From NCBI RefSeq assembly GCF_900100945.1, contig NZ_FNCG01000001.1:62001-126000 (forward strand): a stretch of DNA of 64,000 nucleotides, given 5' to 3'. The notes under the pieces were generated by a model, which was not told the DNA's origin, did not search any database, and was given only the letters and a program-made list of their open reading frames with translations. Of the stretch, positions 9,508 to 18,636 are shown in pieces. How positions within the stretch are numbered: position 1 is the first letter of the stretch; each line of letters starts with the position of its first letter. The position numbers were made by a program, and so were the translations under genes. Source of the stretch: Mucilaginibacter gossypii. GTDB taxonomy: Bacteria > Bacteroidota > Bacteroidia > Sphingobacteriales > Sphingobacteriaceae.

Positions 9508-9575
9508 CACCAAATAAGATAAATTGTTTAATTGTATCGATGAATGGGAGGGTAAATCAACTGTAATCAATAAAT

Positions 9576-9607
9576 AAATCCGAAATCGAAAATCCGATAT
9601 CCGAAAT
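9576..9607. repeat. dispersed 'ccgaaatcgaaaatccgat' repeat, copy 2
   Basis: aaatccgaaatcgaaaatcc followed by gatatccgaaat is the reverse-complement form of the repeat at 4989-5023. It is part of the 374-base gene-free stretch 9497-9870, which otherwise holds two REP-like palindromes (9633, 9754) and the alaS promoter. Confidence 0.55.
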
Positions 9608-9632
9608 AATTGAAAATCCTATCTTATCGTCC

Positions 9633-9662
9633 CTTCAGGGTCTCTCGTAGAGGACCCTGAAG
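9633..9662. repeat. REP-like palindrome, copy 1 of an inverted pair
   Basis: cttcagggt and accctgaag form a 9-bp perfect stem around an inner ctctcgtagag with one bulged base. The reverse complement of this 30-base unit differs from the unit at 9754-9783 at three positions, so the two make an inverted pair with a 91-base spacer. Confidence 0.7.
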
Positions 9663-9753
9663 TCATAAATTGTGTCGATTTCAACCTTGGCCGCTTTTAT
9701 TACGTGGTTTAACTTTCGCCTTTCTGTAAAACTATGAAATTGCATTGCGAATA

Positions 9754-9783
9754 CCTCAGGGTCCTCTGCGAGAGACCCTGAGG
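9754..9783. repeat. REP-like palindrome, copy 2 of an inverted pair
   Basis: cctcagggt and accctgagg form the outer stem with an inner cctctgcgagag. It is the inverted partner of 9633-9662 and lies about 75 bases before the alaS promoter box. Confidence 0.7.
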
Positions 9784-9856
9784 AGACAGAAATCTCTCGC
9801 GGTAATTCCTTTTTTACTTTCCGACTTCCGGACTTTCTGACTTCCCGACTATTATT

Positions 9857-9864
9857 TACCTTTG
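9857..9864 (+). promoter_or_regulatory. -7 promoter box of alaS
   Basis: TACCTTTG matches TAnnTTTG and ends six bases before the ATG at 9871. A TTG at 9862 lies inside the box and so cannot be the translation start. Confidence 0.55.
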
Positions 9865-9870
9865 CTTCCT

Positions 9871-12594
9871 ATGACTGCTACCGAAATACGACAGGCTTTT
9901 CTTGATTTTTTTGTTTCAAAGGGACACACCATCGTTCCTTCGGCTCCAATTGTAATTAAAAACGACCCAACCCTGATGTTTACCAACGCGGGGATGAACC
10001 AGTTTAAAGATATATTTTTAGGCGAGGCGGCCCCGAAAGCCCCGCGCGTGGCGGATACGCAGCGTTGTTTACGTGTATCTGGCAAGCACAACGATTTGGA
10101 AGAGGTGGGTATCGATACCTATCACCACACCATGTTTGAAATGCTGGGTAACTGGAGCTTTGGCGACTACTTTAAAAAAGAAGCCATTGCCTGGAGCTGG
10201 GAACTGCTTACCGAGGTTTACAAGCTTCCTAAAGACCGCCTGTATGTTACCTACTTTGAAGGTGACGAAAAGGAAGGCCTTGAAGCAGATTCCGAAACCT
10301 ATGAACTGTGGAAGCAGTACGTAGCGGAAGATCATATTCTCCGTGGTAACAAAAAAGACAACTTTTGGGAAATGGGCGAGACTGGTCCGTGCGGTCCTTG
10401 TTCGGAGATTCACTTTGATAGCCGCCCGGATAATGAGCGTGCCGAAGTAAACGGCGCCACTTTAGTTAATGCCGACCATGACCAGGTTATCGAAATCTGG
10501 AACGATGTATTTATGCAATTTAACCGCCTTAAAGGTGGTGTATTGCAACCGTTGCCTAACAAACATGTGGATACCGGGATGGGCTTTGAGCGTCTGGTAC
10601 GCGTGTTGCAGGGCAAAACATCAAACTATGATACCGATGTTTTTCAACCAATGATTCAGTTCATTGCCGAAAAATCGGGTAAGAAATATAACAGTGCTGC
10701 TAAACCGGGTGATGCGGATTGGAATGATGCTGTAGCTATGCGCGTATTGGCCGATCATATCCGCGCTATAAGCTTTGCTATTGCAGATGGGCAATTGCCC
10801 GCAAGTAACAAAGCGGGTTATGTGATCCGCAGGATCTTACGTAGGGCAGTGCGTTATAGCTATCAAACTTTAGGCTTTAAGGAGCCTTTCTTTAACCAAC
10901 TGGTACCATTATTGGCGGAACAGTTTAAGGGAGTATTCAATAATCTTTTTGAGCAAAAGGATTTTGTGCAAAAAGTGATTTTGGAAGAGGAGGTTTCATT
11001 TTTACGGACTTTGGGAAGCGGTATTAATAAGTTTAACGAATATGTAAAAAAGCAAAATGAACGTTTTTCTACTCCCTCAACTTATGGTAAGACAGTTTCA
11101 TTTCCTGTAAGTGGGAAACTTTATGATAACCACGACGGAAATCCGAAAATGATTGTCGGTGAATTTGCTTTTGAGCTGTCTGATACAGATGGGTTTCCTA
11201 TAGACTTAACCGACTTAATGGCTCGTGAAATAGGATGGACTGTAGATATAAAAAAATTTAATGAGGAGCTAATTAAGCAAAAGGAACGCTCCCGCGCTGC
11301 CACCGCTATTGATACCGGCGATTGGATCGTACTAAAAGGTGATGAATCGGTTGAGTTTACCGGTTATGACGAGACCGAGAGTATCGCCCATATTGTAAAA
11401 TACCGTAAGGTAACCGCTAAGGGTAAGGAACAATACCAGCTGGTATTGGATAAAACGCCTTTCTACGCCGAAAGCGGTGGCCAGGTAGGGGATAAGGGCG
11501 AACTGGTTTTCCCTGATGGGGAGATCATCCTGGTTACAGATACGAAAAAGGAGAACGGACTGATAGTTCATTTTACCGATAAATTGCCGCAGGATATTGA
11601 CGATGCCTTAACTGCTATTGTTGATCCTGCTCTACGCAGCCAAACCAACGGTAACCACTCGGCTACGCACTTGTTGCATGCTGCAATGAAACAGGTTTTG
11701 GGTAGCCATGTAAACCAAAAAGGTTCATTGGTGAATGCCGATTACTTAAGGTTTGATTTTTCGCACTTTGCCAAAGTTACCGATGAAGAGCTGGCGCAGA
11801 TCGAGGCCATCGTAAATCAAAAGGTACGCGAAAATATTCCGCTCAAGGAAGAGCGCAGTGTACTCTATGCCGAAGCCATCAGCAGTGGTGTAACTGCTTT
11901 GTTTGGTGAAAAATATAGCGAGTATGTACGTGTGATCACTTTTGATGATAACTTCAGCAAGGAGCTTTGTGGCGGTACGCATGTGAAAGCTACCGGGCAA
12001 ATTGGTTTCTTTAAAATTATTGCCGAAAGTGCGGTAGCTGCCGGTGTTCGCCGTATTGAGGCTATTACCGGTGTTGCTGCCGAAAAATATATCGTTACCC
12101 AAAATGCTTTGGTTAACCAGTTAAAAGAACTGCTTAAGAATCCAAAAGACCTTTCAAAAAGCGTTGAGGGATTGTTGGACGAAAACGCTAAACTGAAAAA
12201 GGAGATCGAAAAATCGATCCTTGAAAAATCATCAGGCTTAAAAACTGAGCTGGCTCAAAAGGCCGAAGCCATCGGCGATATTAATTTCATCGCCCAAAAA
12301 GTAGCCCTGCCCAATGCCGATGCAGTTAAAAATCTGGCTTATCAGCTTAAGGACATAGTTTCAAACCTGTTCCTGGTGCTGGTTGCTGATTTCGATGGTA
12401 AACCAAGCATTACCGTAATGATTGCCGAAAACCTGGTGAAGGAAAAAGGCCTGCATGCCGGTAACATCGTAAAAGAGCTGGCTAAGGAAGTTAAAGGCGG
12501 AGGCGGCGGTCAGCCGTTTTTTGCTACCGCGGGTGGCAGTGATGTAAGCGGATTGGATAAAGTATTAATGAAGGCGAGGAGCTTTGCGGGGTAA
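9871..12594 (+). CDS. alaS: alanine--tRNA ligase
   Basis: Charges tRNA-Ala with alanine in the cytosol and clears mischarged Ser/Gly-tRNA-Ala. It has 907 residues from the ATG at 9871 (MTATEIRQAFLDFFVSKGHT). The class II core spans about 1-240 (NAGMNQFKDIFLG; GFERLVRVLQG), the tRNA-binding helical domain about 240-460, the editing domain about 550-720 with the zinc-type motifs HSATHLLH and ELCGGTH, and the C-terminal DHHA1 domain ending in GGGGGQPFFATAGG. Oddities: roughly 20-25 extra residues around NERFSTPSTYGKTV to DNHDGNPKMIV (bases about 11050-11155), and the usual LYDT(Y/F)GFP reads LSDTDGFP. The protein is thus longer than the usual 870-880. A terminator follows at 12751-12798. Confidence 0.97.
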   Translation: MTATEIRQAFLDFFVSKGHTIVPSAPIVIKNDPTLMFTNAGMNQFKDIFLGEAAPKAPRVADTQRCLRVSGKHNDLEEVGIDTYHHTMFEMLGNWSFGDYFKKEAIAWSWELLTEVYKLPKDRLYVTYFEGDEKEGLEADSETYELWKQYVAEDHILRGNKKDNFWEMGETGPCGPCSEIHFDSRPDNERAEVNGATLVNADHDQVIEIWNDVFMQFNRLKGGVLQPLPNKHVDTGMGFERLVRVLQGKTSNYDTDVFQPMIQFIAEKSGKKYNSAAKPGDADWNDAVAMRVLADHIRAISFAIADGQLPASNKAGYVIRRILRRAVRYSYQTLGFKEPFFNQLVPLLAEQFKGVFNNLFEQKDFVQKVILEEEVSFLRTLGSGINKFNEYVKKQNERFSTPSTYGKTVSFPVSGKLYDNHDGNPKMIVGEFAFELSDTDGFPIDLTDLMAREIGWTVDIKKFNEELIKQKERSRAATAIDTGDWIVLKGDESVEFTGYDETESIAHIVKYRKVTAKGKEQYQLVLDKTPFYAESGGQVGDKGELVFPDGEIILVTDTKKENGLIVHFTDKLPQDIDDALTAIVDPALRSQTNGNHSATHLLHAAMKQVLGSHVNQKGSLVNADYLRFDFSHFAKVTDEELAQIEAIVNQKVRENIPLKEERSVLYAEAISSGVTALFGEKYSEYVRVITFDDNFSKELCGGTHVKATGQIGFFKIIAESAVAAGVRRIEAITGVAAEKYIVTQNALVNQLKELLKNPKDLSKSVEGLLDENAKLKKEIEKSILEKSSGLKTELAQKAEAIGDINFIAQKVALPNADAVKNLAYQLKDIVSNLFLVLVADFDGKPSITVMIAENLVKEKGLHAGNIVKELAKEVKGGGGGQPFFATAGGSDVSGLDKVLMKARSFAG

Positions 12595-12599
12595 AGAGG

Positions 12600-12676
12600 C
12601 TGTCATGGGTAGCCTGTCGAAGCATGGTGGGTAAGGCCTCTGCGCGCGACCCTTCGACGGGCTCAGGGTGACAGGC
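12600..12676. repeat. imperfect inverted repeat, REP-like
   Basis: The left part ctgtcatgggtagcctgtcg and the right part cgacgggctcagggtgacag pair imperfectly around a GC-rich middle. The unit cttcgacgggctcagggtga is of a style met as multicopy intergenic repeats in many genomes. It directly follows alaS. Confidence 0.55.
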
Positions 12677-12750
12677 TCTCTATAGCAAATAGCATTTCAC
12701 CGTTCAAACCGGATGTCCAAATTCCCATGACGTGGCGTATAGATAATCTA

Positions 12751-12798
12751 ATAAAAGTAAAAAGACCGCCTTAACAGAAGCGGTCTTTTTACTTTTAT
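12751..12798. terminator. intrinsic terminator shared by alaS and the convergent secreted gene
   Basis: 19-bp perfect stem: arms 12751-12769 (ataaaagtaaaaagaccgc) and 12780-12798, with a 10-base loop. It is U-rich on both strands and lies between convergent genes. Confidence 0.87.
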
Positions 12799-12826
12799 AT
12801 TTTTTAGGGGAAAGCCTGTTAGACAA

Positions 12827-13339
12827 TTAATGGTGGTGACCATTTTTTTGTCCACGGTGTTCAACTACGCGGGTACGTTTTACTACGGTTTTATGTGGCT
12901 TTTGGTAATGGTTTACTACCCTGGTACGATTAACCACATGTGTGCGGTTTACTACCCTGGTGCGGTAGTTGTCTCGTACTATAACATTCTTTGTACCGCG
13001 GTAGCGGGCATAGGTATCACGGTCGTGCGTAAAATAGGTATACGCTCTTGGGCGGTTTACGGCCACTTTGTAGCCTGTTGCAATGTTGTAGCTGGCATAG
13101 CGTGGCGGCAATGATCGTCTCCAAACCCAGTTTCCGCCATCCAAATAAACATATTGATGAGTAGGGACATAATAGTAGCTTTCTACATCGGGTAAGTAGT
13201 AATAATTAATACCGGCATATTCGGCGGGCGGGTTCCATAAGCCAACGTTTAAATTTACACTTACCTGTGCATTTGTCCTGGTAACCGAAGCTGCAAGTAA
13301 AAAGCATCCTGCAAGCATTCCTAAAATTAATTTTTTCAT
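12827..13339 (-). CDS. secreted basic Tyr/Arg/His-rich protein
   Basis: Exported protein of 170 residues with a signal peptide of about 24 residues (MKKLILGMLAGCFLLAASVT). Residues 25-110 are Tyr- and Pro-rich (PEYAGINYYYLPDVESYYY, then YLDGGNWVWRRSLPPRYASY), a pattern seen in small cell-envelope proteins of Sphingobacteriaceae. The C-terminal 60 residues carry a six-residue tandem unit, RTRVVN / RTHVVN / RTRVVN, and end in a His-rich tail. The strongly basic repeat could bind nucleic acid, polysaccharide or LPS; function unknown. It converges with alaS and shares the terminator at 12751-12798. Confidence 0.75.
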   Translation of the reverse strand: MKKLILGMLAGCFLLAASVTRTNAQVSVNLNVGLWNPPAEYAGINYYYLPDVESYYYVPTHQYVYLDGGNWVWRRSLPPRYASYNIATGYKVAVNRPRAYTYFTHDRDTYARYRGTKNVIVRDNYRTRVVNRTHVVNRTRVVNHYQKPHKTVVKRTRVVEHRGQKNGHHH

Positions 13340-13552
13340 GGTGTCTGTCTAAATATGAACACTTATTCAATTTCTGTGCCTGACAAATAAATAGACGGCG
13401 GCGGATACAAAAAGTTTAATCATGCTGATGACAGGCATGTTTGATTTGAATATTTTCATCAACTGATCTCCAATCATGGGGTATAATCTCTATAACCCCT
13501 ACCTTACAACTATATAATTGCACTTTTACCGTTGTTTTAAAAGCAAAATGGT

Positions 13553-13582
13553 GTTGTTACTGTATTAATCTTTATATATTTG
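13553..13582 (+). promoter_or_regulatory. putative gatB promoter
   Basis: TATATTTG at 13575-13582 matches the -7 consensus, and a TTG at 13554-13556 lies 18 bases upstream, close to the usual -33 spacing. This leaves a 42-base leader to the gatB ATG. The rest of 13340-13552 shows no gene, only a small ggggtata/tataacccc hairpin near 13480-13500. Confidence 0.5.
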
Positions 13583-13624
13583 ACTTTTATACATCAGTAA
13601 AATCATAGCTGAATTTTTATTTTT

Positions 13625-15094
13625 ATGACAGTTCTCGCAGACGGGGTAGCTGAAAAGTACGAGTTGGTGATAGGCCTCGAAGTACACGCACAGTTATCTA
13701 CATCAAGTAAGATATTCTCGGCAGATTCGGCTGCCTTTGGTGCCGAACCTAACCGCCATGTTAGCGCGGTATCGCTGGGGCATCCAGGCACTTTGCCCTT
13801 TATTAATAAAAAAGCGGTTGAATATGCCGTTAAAATGGGCCTGGCCTGTAATTGCACTATCAACCTGAATAACAGCTTCGCCCGTAAAAATTATTTTTAT
13901 GCCGATCTGCCTAAAGGCTACCAGATTAGCCAGGACCAGGCGCCTGTTTGCCTTAACGGTTATGTGCCCGTGAAACTGGCCGATGGCACTGAAAAGAACA
14001 TAGCCCTGCACCACATTCACATGGAAGAGGATGCCGGGAAAAGTATGCATGATCAGCACCACGCCGATTCACTGATCGACCTGAACCGCGCCGGTGTACC
14101 GCTGGTGGAAATCGTATCTGAACCAGATATGCGCAGCGCCGAAGAGGCCGGCCAGTTCCTGACCGAAATGCGTAAAATTCTCCGCTATCTTGATATTTGC
14201 GATGGTAACATGGAAGAGGGCAGCATGCGCTGCGACGCTAATATTTCGGTGCGGCTTAAAGGTGCAACTGCTTATGGTAACCGTTGCGAGGTAAAAAACC
14301 TTAACTCCATCCGTAACGTGCAGCGTGCTATTGAGCATGAGTTTGCTCGCCAGGTAAACATTATTGAAGCCGGCGGCCACATCGATCAAAATACGCTGAA
14401 CTTTAATGCCGATACAGGTGAAACTTCAGTGCTCCGTTCAAAAGAAATGGCCAACGATTACCGCTATTTTCCCGAGCCGGACCTTCCGCCCTTGAAGCTT
14501 ACCAATGAGTATGTGGAAAACGTCCGCAAAAGCTTGCCAGCTCTACCCGGTCAGTTGTATCATAAGTATACAGAGCAATTAGGCTTAACCGATTATGACG
14601 CGTCGGTCATCACTGCTGATAGGGACACCGCCTTTTATTTTGAATCGCTGATAAAATATACCGATCATTATAAAGCTGCTGCTAACTGGCTGATGGGTGC
14701 TGTACGCTCATACCTGAATGATCATAACCAAACCATTGGTAACTTTGCTGTTACGCCGCAAAACCTTGCCGCCCTCATCAAACTAATTGACACCGGGGTG
14801 ATAAATAATTCTGTAGCTTCGCACAAATTGTTTCCTGCCATGATCAAAGAACCCGGCAAAAAACCGGATGATCTGGCTAAGGAACTTAACCTGCTGATCA
14901 GTGCCGATGGTGATGATGTAACTCGTTTTATAAAGGATGCCATCGCCAAATATCCTGATAAGGTTAAGGAATACCAAAAGGGGAAAAAGGGTGTTTTAGG
15001 CCTGTTTATGGGCGAGATTATGAAAAGCTCAAAAGGTAAGATCGACCCGCAGAAAACTAACCAGCTATTGATAAAGGAATTAGAAGCAAAGTAA
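13625..15094 (+). CDS. gatB: Asp/Glu-tRNA(Asn/Gln) amidotransferase subunit B
   Basis: Subunit B of GatCAB, which amidates misacylated Glu-tRNA-Gln or Asp-tRNA-Asn. It has 489 residues, the normal length. The kinase-like core (about 10-300) opens with YELVIGLEVHAQLSTSSKIF and contains YFYADLPKGYQISQ, HIHMEEDAGKS, LIDLNRAGVPLVEIVSEPDM and GSMRCDANISVR, all family hallmarks. The C-terminal helical YqeY-like domain (about 340-489) includes KGKKGVLGLFMGEIMK, which contacts the tRNA. gatA and gatC are not in the window. The next gene begins on the base after the stop codon, so the two are probably co-transcribed. Confidence 0.97.
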   Translation: MTVLADGVAEKYELVIGLEVHAQLSTSSKIFSADSAAFGAEPNRHVSAVSLGHPGTLPFINKKAVEYAVKMGLACNCTINLNNSFARKNYFYADLPKGYQISQDQAPVCLNGYVPVKLADGTEKNIALHHIHMEEDAGKSMHDQHHADSLIDLNRAGVPLVEIVSEPDMRSAEEAGQFLTEMRKILRYLDICDGNMEEGSMRCDANISVRLKGATAYGNRCEVKNLNSIRNVQRAIEHEFARQVNIIEAGGHIDQNTLNFNADTGETSVLRSKEMANDYRYFPEPDLPPLKLTNEYVENVRKSLPALPGQLYHKYTEQLGLTDYDASVITADRDTAFYFESLIKYTDHYKAAANWLMGAVRSYLNDHNQTIGNFAVTPQNLAALIKLIDTGVINNSVASHKLFPAMIKEPGKKPDDLAKELNLLISADGDDVTRFIKDAIAKYPDKVKEYQKGKKGVLGLFMGEIMKSSKGKIDPQKTNQLLIKELEAK

Positions 15095-16240
15095 ATGAAA
15101 GTTAAAAATCTGGCTGCCGGCGCGTTGTTATTGCTTAGCGCGGGCATGTACTCTTGTAAAAACGAATCGCAATTTAGTGTTTCGGGAACTATCAAAAATC
15201 CGGGTAACCTTAAAGCTGTTTATTTGATTGAGGCCGATAGCTCGGGCTTAAAGGTTGTTGATTCTACTTCGTTAGGCGAGGGCGGTAAGTTTGAGTTTAA
15301 ACATGTGGCGCTTTACCCAAACCTGTTTAAACTTCGGGTAGGCAATACCGGTCCGCAGGGTGGCGAAATGCAGGGCGAAAACCTGTACGATTTTATTGCT
15401 AAAAATGGCGATGATATTGAGTTTGAAACAGACAATAACAATAAAAACCACGAGTATACTATCAAGGGTTCCGATGATTCGGACAAGATAAAGGAGTTTA
15501 ACCGCATCAGTAATCTTTACGGCGATAAAAATACTAAGCTTTTTGCCGAATACCAGGAAAAATCTCGCGGTGAGCGGAACGATTCGCTACTGAAAATATA
15601 CATGCCTATATTTTTAAAGAATATGAATGAAGGCGGCGAGGCGGTTTTAAAATTTGTGAACGATAATAAAAAATCGCTTGCCGGCTTTTATGCAGCTACC
15701 ACGCTCGATCCTACCAAATACGAAGCCCAGCTTATCAAATTTGCTGATGAAATCAGGGGCGATTTTAAGGATAACCCTACGGTACAAAAGTTTATTGCGC
15801 AGATGGATAAGGCTAAGCCGATCTCTCTTGGTCATAAAGCGCCTGAGTTTACCATTAACGGTATTGATGGCAAGCAAATTAATTTGTCTGATTACAAAGG
15901 CAAATATGTAATGATTGATTTTTGGGCTTCATGGTGCCAGCCTTGCCGTCAGGAAAATCCTAATGTGGTTAAACAGTACAATGCCTTTAAAGGTAAAGGC
16001 TTTAACATCTTAGGTGTTTCCCTTGATAAGGACAAAGCACCGTGGCAAAAGGCTATCAGCGATGATAAGCTTGCCTGGGCCCATGGCTCGGATTTAAACG
16101 GCTTTGAAGGCGCTACAGAAAGGCTTTACCGTATTGAAGCTATCCCTTCAAATTTCATCATCGATCCGCAGGGAAATATTGTTGCCAAAAATATTACAGG
16201 CGCCGATCTTGAAGCTTTTTTAAATAAAACATTTAAATAG
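15095..16240 (+). CDS. TlpA-like thioredoxin-fold lipoprotein
   Basis: Predicted periplasmic thiol-disulfide oxidoreductase of 381 residues. A lipoprotein signal peptide ends at Cys21 (LLLSAGMYSC). Residues 25-140 are a DUF4369-like beta domain (FSVSGTIKNPGNLKAVYLI), 140-230 are helical, and 245-381 form an AhpC/TSA-thioredoxin domain with the redox motif WASWCQPCRQE and the cis-Pro segment RIEAIPSNFIID. Such proteins are abundant in Bacteroidota and may reduce disulfides of exported proteins or help cytochrome maturation. It starts directly after the gatB stop with no gap. Confidence 0.92.
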   Translation: MKVKNLAAGALLLLSAGMYSCKNESQFSVSGTIKNPGNLKAVYLIEADSSGLKVVDSTSLGEGGKFEFKHVALYPNLFKLRVGNTGPQGGEMQGENLYDFIAKNGDDIEFETDNNNKNHEYTIKGSDDSDKIKEFNRISNLYGDKNTKLFAEYQEKSRGERNDSLLKIYMPIFLKNMNEGGEAVLKFVNDNKKSLAGFYAATTLDPTKYEAQLIKFADEIRGDFKDNPTVQKFIAQMDKAKPISLGHKAPEFTINGIDGKQINLSDYKGKYVMIDFWASWCQPCRQENPNVVKQYNAFKGKGFNILGVSLDKDKAPWQKAISDDKLAWAHGSDLNGFEGATERLYRIEAIPSNFIIDPQGNIVAKNITGADLEAFLNKTFK

Positions 16241-16346
16241 CCTCAACTTAGGGTTAATATAAGGTAACGTTTAACAATTTGTTAATATTGGCTTAACCAT
16301 TAGCTGTTGTAAAGCGTATACTTTTATACAAAAAAATTAACGCAAC

Positions 16347-17036
16347 ATGAGCAGCACCGCAAAACAGAAAATACTTATTGTTGATGATGAACCGGATATT
16401 TTAGAACTGATTGAGTATAACCTCAAAAAGGAAGGTTACCAGGTATTTTTAGCACGTAACGGCCAGGAAGCTGTTGCTGAGGCGAAGAAAGCCTTGCCTG
16501 ATCTGATTGTACTTGACATCATGATGCCTAAAATGGATGGGATAGAAGCGTGCCGCATTATGCGCACCATGCCCGAGTTTAAAAATACCTTTATGGTGTT
16601 TTTAACAGCCCGCAGCGAAGAGTATTCGGAAATTGCCGGTTTTAACGTAGGTGCCGATGATTACATTGCAAAACCTATCAAGCCACGTGCGCTGGTTAGC
16701 CGCATAAACGCCATACTTCGTCGTAATGCCCCTGCCGAAGACGTAATTGATAATAAACTGGAAATAGGCGACCTGGTTATCGACCGTGAAGCTTACCTGG
16801 TTTATAAAAACGGTGTTAAAGTAGTATTGGCCAAAAAAGAATTTGAGCTATTGTACCTGCTGGCTTCAAAACCCGGCAAAGTTTATACCCGTGAGGTGAT
16901 CCTTAAAAACATCTGGGAAGATTCGGTAGTGGTTACCAACCGTACCATCGACGTACACATCCGTAAACTACGCGAAAAACTGGGCGACGATTGCGTTGCT
17001 ACCGTGAAGGGTGTGGGTTATAAGTTTGAAGCTTAA
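16347..17036 (+). CDS. OmpR/PhoB-type response regulator
   Basis: DNA-binding response regulator of 229 residues. The receiver domain (5-122) contains the acidic pair in VDDEPDI, phospho-acceptor Asp in LIVLDIMMPKMDG, Thr in FLTARSE and Lys in YIAKPIKPR. A winged-helix effector domain follows (about 135-229) with VVLAKKEFELLYLLASKPGK and TNRTIDVHIRKLREKLGD. No histidine kinase gene adjoins it: upstream is the TlpA-like gene and downstream a terminator and the convergent ars operon, so its partner is encoded elsewhere. In sequence style it is close to PhoB/RprY regulators, but its target cannot be read here. Confidence 0.93.
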   Translation: MSSTAKQKILIVDDEPDILELIEYNLKKEGYQVFLARNGQEAVAEAKKALPDLIVLDIMMPKMDGIEACRIMRTMPEFKNTFMVFLTARSEEYSEIAGFNVGADDYIAKPIKPRALVSRINAILRRNAPAEDVIDNKLEIGDLVIDREAYLVYKNGVKVVLAKKEFELLYLLASKPGKVYTREVILKNIWEDSVVVTNRTIDVHIRKLREKLGDDCVATVKGVGYKFEA

Positions 17037-17062
17037 GCCCCCCGGCCCCGAAGGGATTTATT

Positions 17063-17097
17063 AAAAAAGCGATTGGATTGTCCCCAATCGCTTTTTT
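17063..17097. terminator. intrinsic terminator between response regulator and acr3
   Basis: Arms aaaaaagcgattgg (17063-17076) and ccaatcgctttttt (17084-17097) form a 14-bp stem followed by more T. Runs of T occur on both strands, so it can serve both converging genes. Confidence 0.88.
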
Positions 17098-17116
17098 TTG
17101 TGGGATGGCATTGTAA

Positions 17117-18202
17117 TTAGTCCCCTTTGGCTATAACTTCATTACGATAGTATTTTCTGCGAAGCCAAAATGCCACGTTAACCAGCGCTATCAGTGCCGG
17201 AACCTCAACCAGCGGGCCGATTACCCCTGCAAATGCTTGCCCCGAATTAATACCAAATACACCAATAGATACGGCGATAGCCAGCTCAAAATTATTGCCG
17301 GTAGCTGTAAACGCAATGGAGGTACTTTTTGAGTAATCGGCACCAAAGTATTTGCCGATGTAGAAACTAAGCAGGAACATAATTGCAAAGTAAAATACCA
17401 GCGGTATAGCAATGTGAACCACATCCATAGGGATTTGCACTATAAGCCTACCCTTGAGGCTAAACATAAGTATAATGGTAAACAACAGCGCAATAAGCGT
17501 TATGGGCGAAATAAAAGGAACAAATTTTTGCTGAAACCAACCCTCGCCCTTTAGTTTGATCAATGTATAACGACTAATAATACCAGCGGCAAAAGGAATA
17601 CCGAGATAGATACCCACGCTTTTGGCAATCTGGAGCATGGTAATATGTACCTGGAGACTTTTAAAGCCAAGCACCGGCGGCAGTACGGTTATAAAAATGT
17701 AAGCATATACGCTATATAAAAGTACCTGGAAAATACTGTTCAGGGCTATCAAACCGGCGGCATATTCGCGGCTGCCATCGGCAAGTTCATTCCATACTAC
17801 AACCATGGCAATACAACGGGCAAGCCCAATTAGTATCAGCCCTGTCATATATTCGGGGTAACCGCGCAGGAAAACGACAGCTAAAATGAACATTAGGATA
17901 GGGCCTATTATCCAGTTTAAAACAAGTGAGGCACTTAATATTTTGATATCTTTAAATACCCTGCCCATTTGTTCATATTTTACTTTGGCAAGCGGCGGGT
18001 ACATCATTAATATGAGGCCGATCGCCAACGGAATATTAGTAGTCCCGCTCGAAAACGAATTGATAAAATCGGACGATGAGGGTATAAAGTATCCTGTTAC
18101 AACGCCTATAGCCATAGCCAGGAAAATCCAGATGGTGAGATAACGATCAATAAAACCGAGCCGTTTTCGTTCAACAGCCGGAGTGCAATTATTGGCAGAC
18201 AT
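17117..18202 (-). CDS. acr3: ACR3-family arsenite efflux permease
   Basis: Inner-membrane arsenite exporter of 361 residues with about ten hydrophobic helices (first at 25-45, [19 protein letters not shown]). Family marks are [20 protein letters not shown] with the conserved, functionally needed Cys, and [20 protein letters not shown] in the second half. It is the last gene of arsR-arsM-arsC-acr3; its ATG at 18202 follows the arsC stop by one base, indicating translational coupling. The family exports As(III) using the proton motive force, so it removes the product of the arsC reductase. It is in the Acr3 family, not the unrelated ArsB family. Confidence 0.95.
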   Translation of the reverse strand: MSANNCTPAVERKRLGFIDRYLTIWIFLAMAIGVVTGYFIPSSSDFINSFSSGTTNIPLAIGLILMMYPPLAKVKYEQMGRVFKDIKILSASLVLNWIIGPILMFILAVVFLRGYPEYMTGLILIGLARCIAMVVVWNELADGSREYAAGLIALNSIFQVLLYSVYAYIFITVLPPVLGFKSLQVHITMLQIAKSVGIYLGIPFAAGIISRYTLIKLKGEGWFQQKFVPFISPITLIALLFTIILMFSLKGRLIVQIPMDVVHIAIPLVFYFAIMFLLSFYIGKYFGADYSKSTSIAFTATGNNFELAIAVSIGVFGINSGQAFAGVIGPLVEVPALIALVNVAFWLRRKYYRNEVIAKGD

Positions 18203-18203
18203 A

Positions 18204-18626
18204 TTATTGCGCTTCGGTTAAATGCTGTTCTACAAATTGTTGGGTGTACGCTTTGATCTGTTCACGTACTTTTCTGAATTCGCCCATCACTTCATCTTCG
18301 GTGCCGCGGGCTTTGGCCGGATCCGGGAAGTTGTAATGAAAACGTTTCACATTCCCCGGAAAGTAAGGGCAGGCTTCGTTAGCATTATCGCAAACAGTTA
18401 TTAAATAATCAAAAGCAATGTTGGCGTATTCATCCACATGGTTTGAGGTATGGTTGGAAATATCAATATCATCCTCGGCCATGGTTTTAATGGCTTTGGG
18501 GTTTACGCCATGTGTTTCAATGCCCGCACTGTATATGTTTGCTTTACTGCCCGCAAAATGCTTTAAATATCCCTCGGCTATCTGACTACGGCAACTATTG
18601 CCTGTGCATAGTACTAATATATTTTT
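18204..18626 (-). CDS. arsC: arsenate reductase, LMW-phosphatase (thioredoxin) type
   Basis: Reduces arsenate to arsenite in the cytosol. It has 140 residues from the ATG at 18626 ([20 protein letters not shown]). The N-terminal P-loop CTGNSCRS carries the nucleophilic Cys and the phosphate-binding Arg. The two further redox cysteines are in [17 protein letters not shown], typical of the thioredoxin-linked branch. An upstream in-frame start at 18689 would overlap the arsM coding end and add a lysine/alanine tail, so the ATG ten bases after the arsM stop is preferred. The product is exported by Acr3 or methylated by ArsM. Confidence 0.95.
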   Translation of the reverse strand, partial: KNILVLCTGNSCRSQIAEGYLKHFAGSKANIYSAGIETHGVNPKAIKTMAEDDIDISNHTSNHVDEYANIAFDYLITVCDNANEACPYFPGNVKRFHYNFPDPAKARGTEDEVMGEFRKVREQIKAYTQQFVEQHLTEAQ

Positions 18627-18636
18627 CATAATTGTT

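Noticed and set aside
9862..9870. TTG start of alaS at 9862
   Set aside because: It lies inside the TACCTTTG promoter box; the ATG at 9871 matches the family N-terminus.
12830..13114. 94-residue plus-strand frame in the Tyr/Arg-rich secreted gene
   Set aside because: It lies fully inside the minus-strand secreted gene, which has a clear signal peptide and repeat structure; the plus frame has no promoter or RBS.
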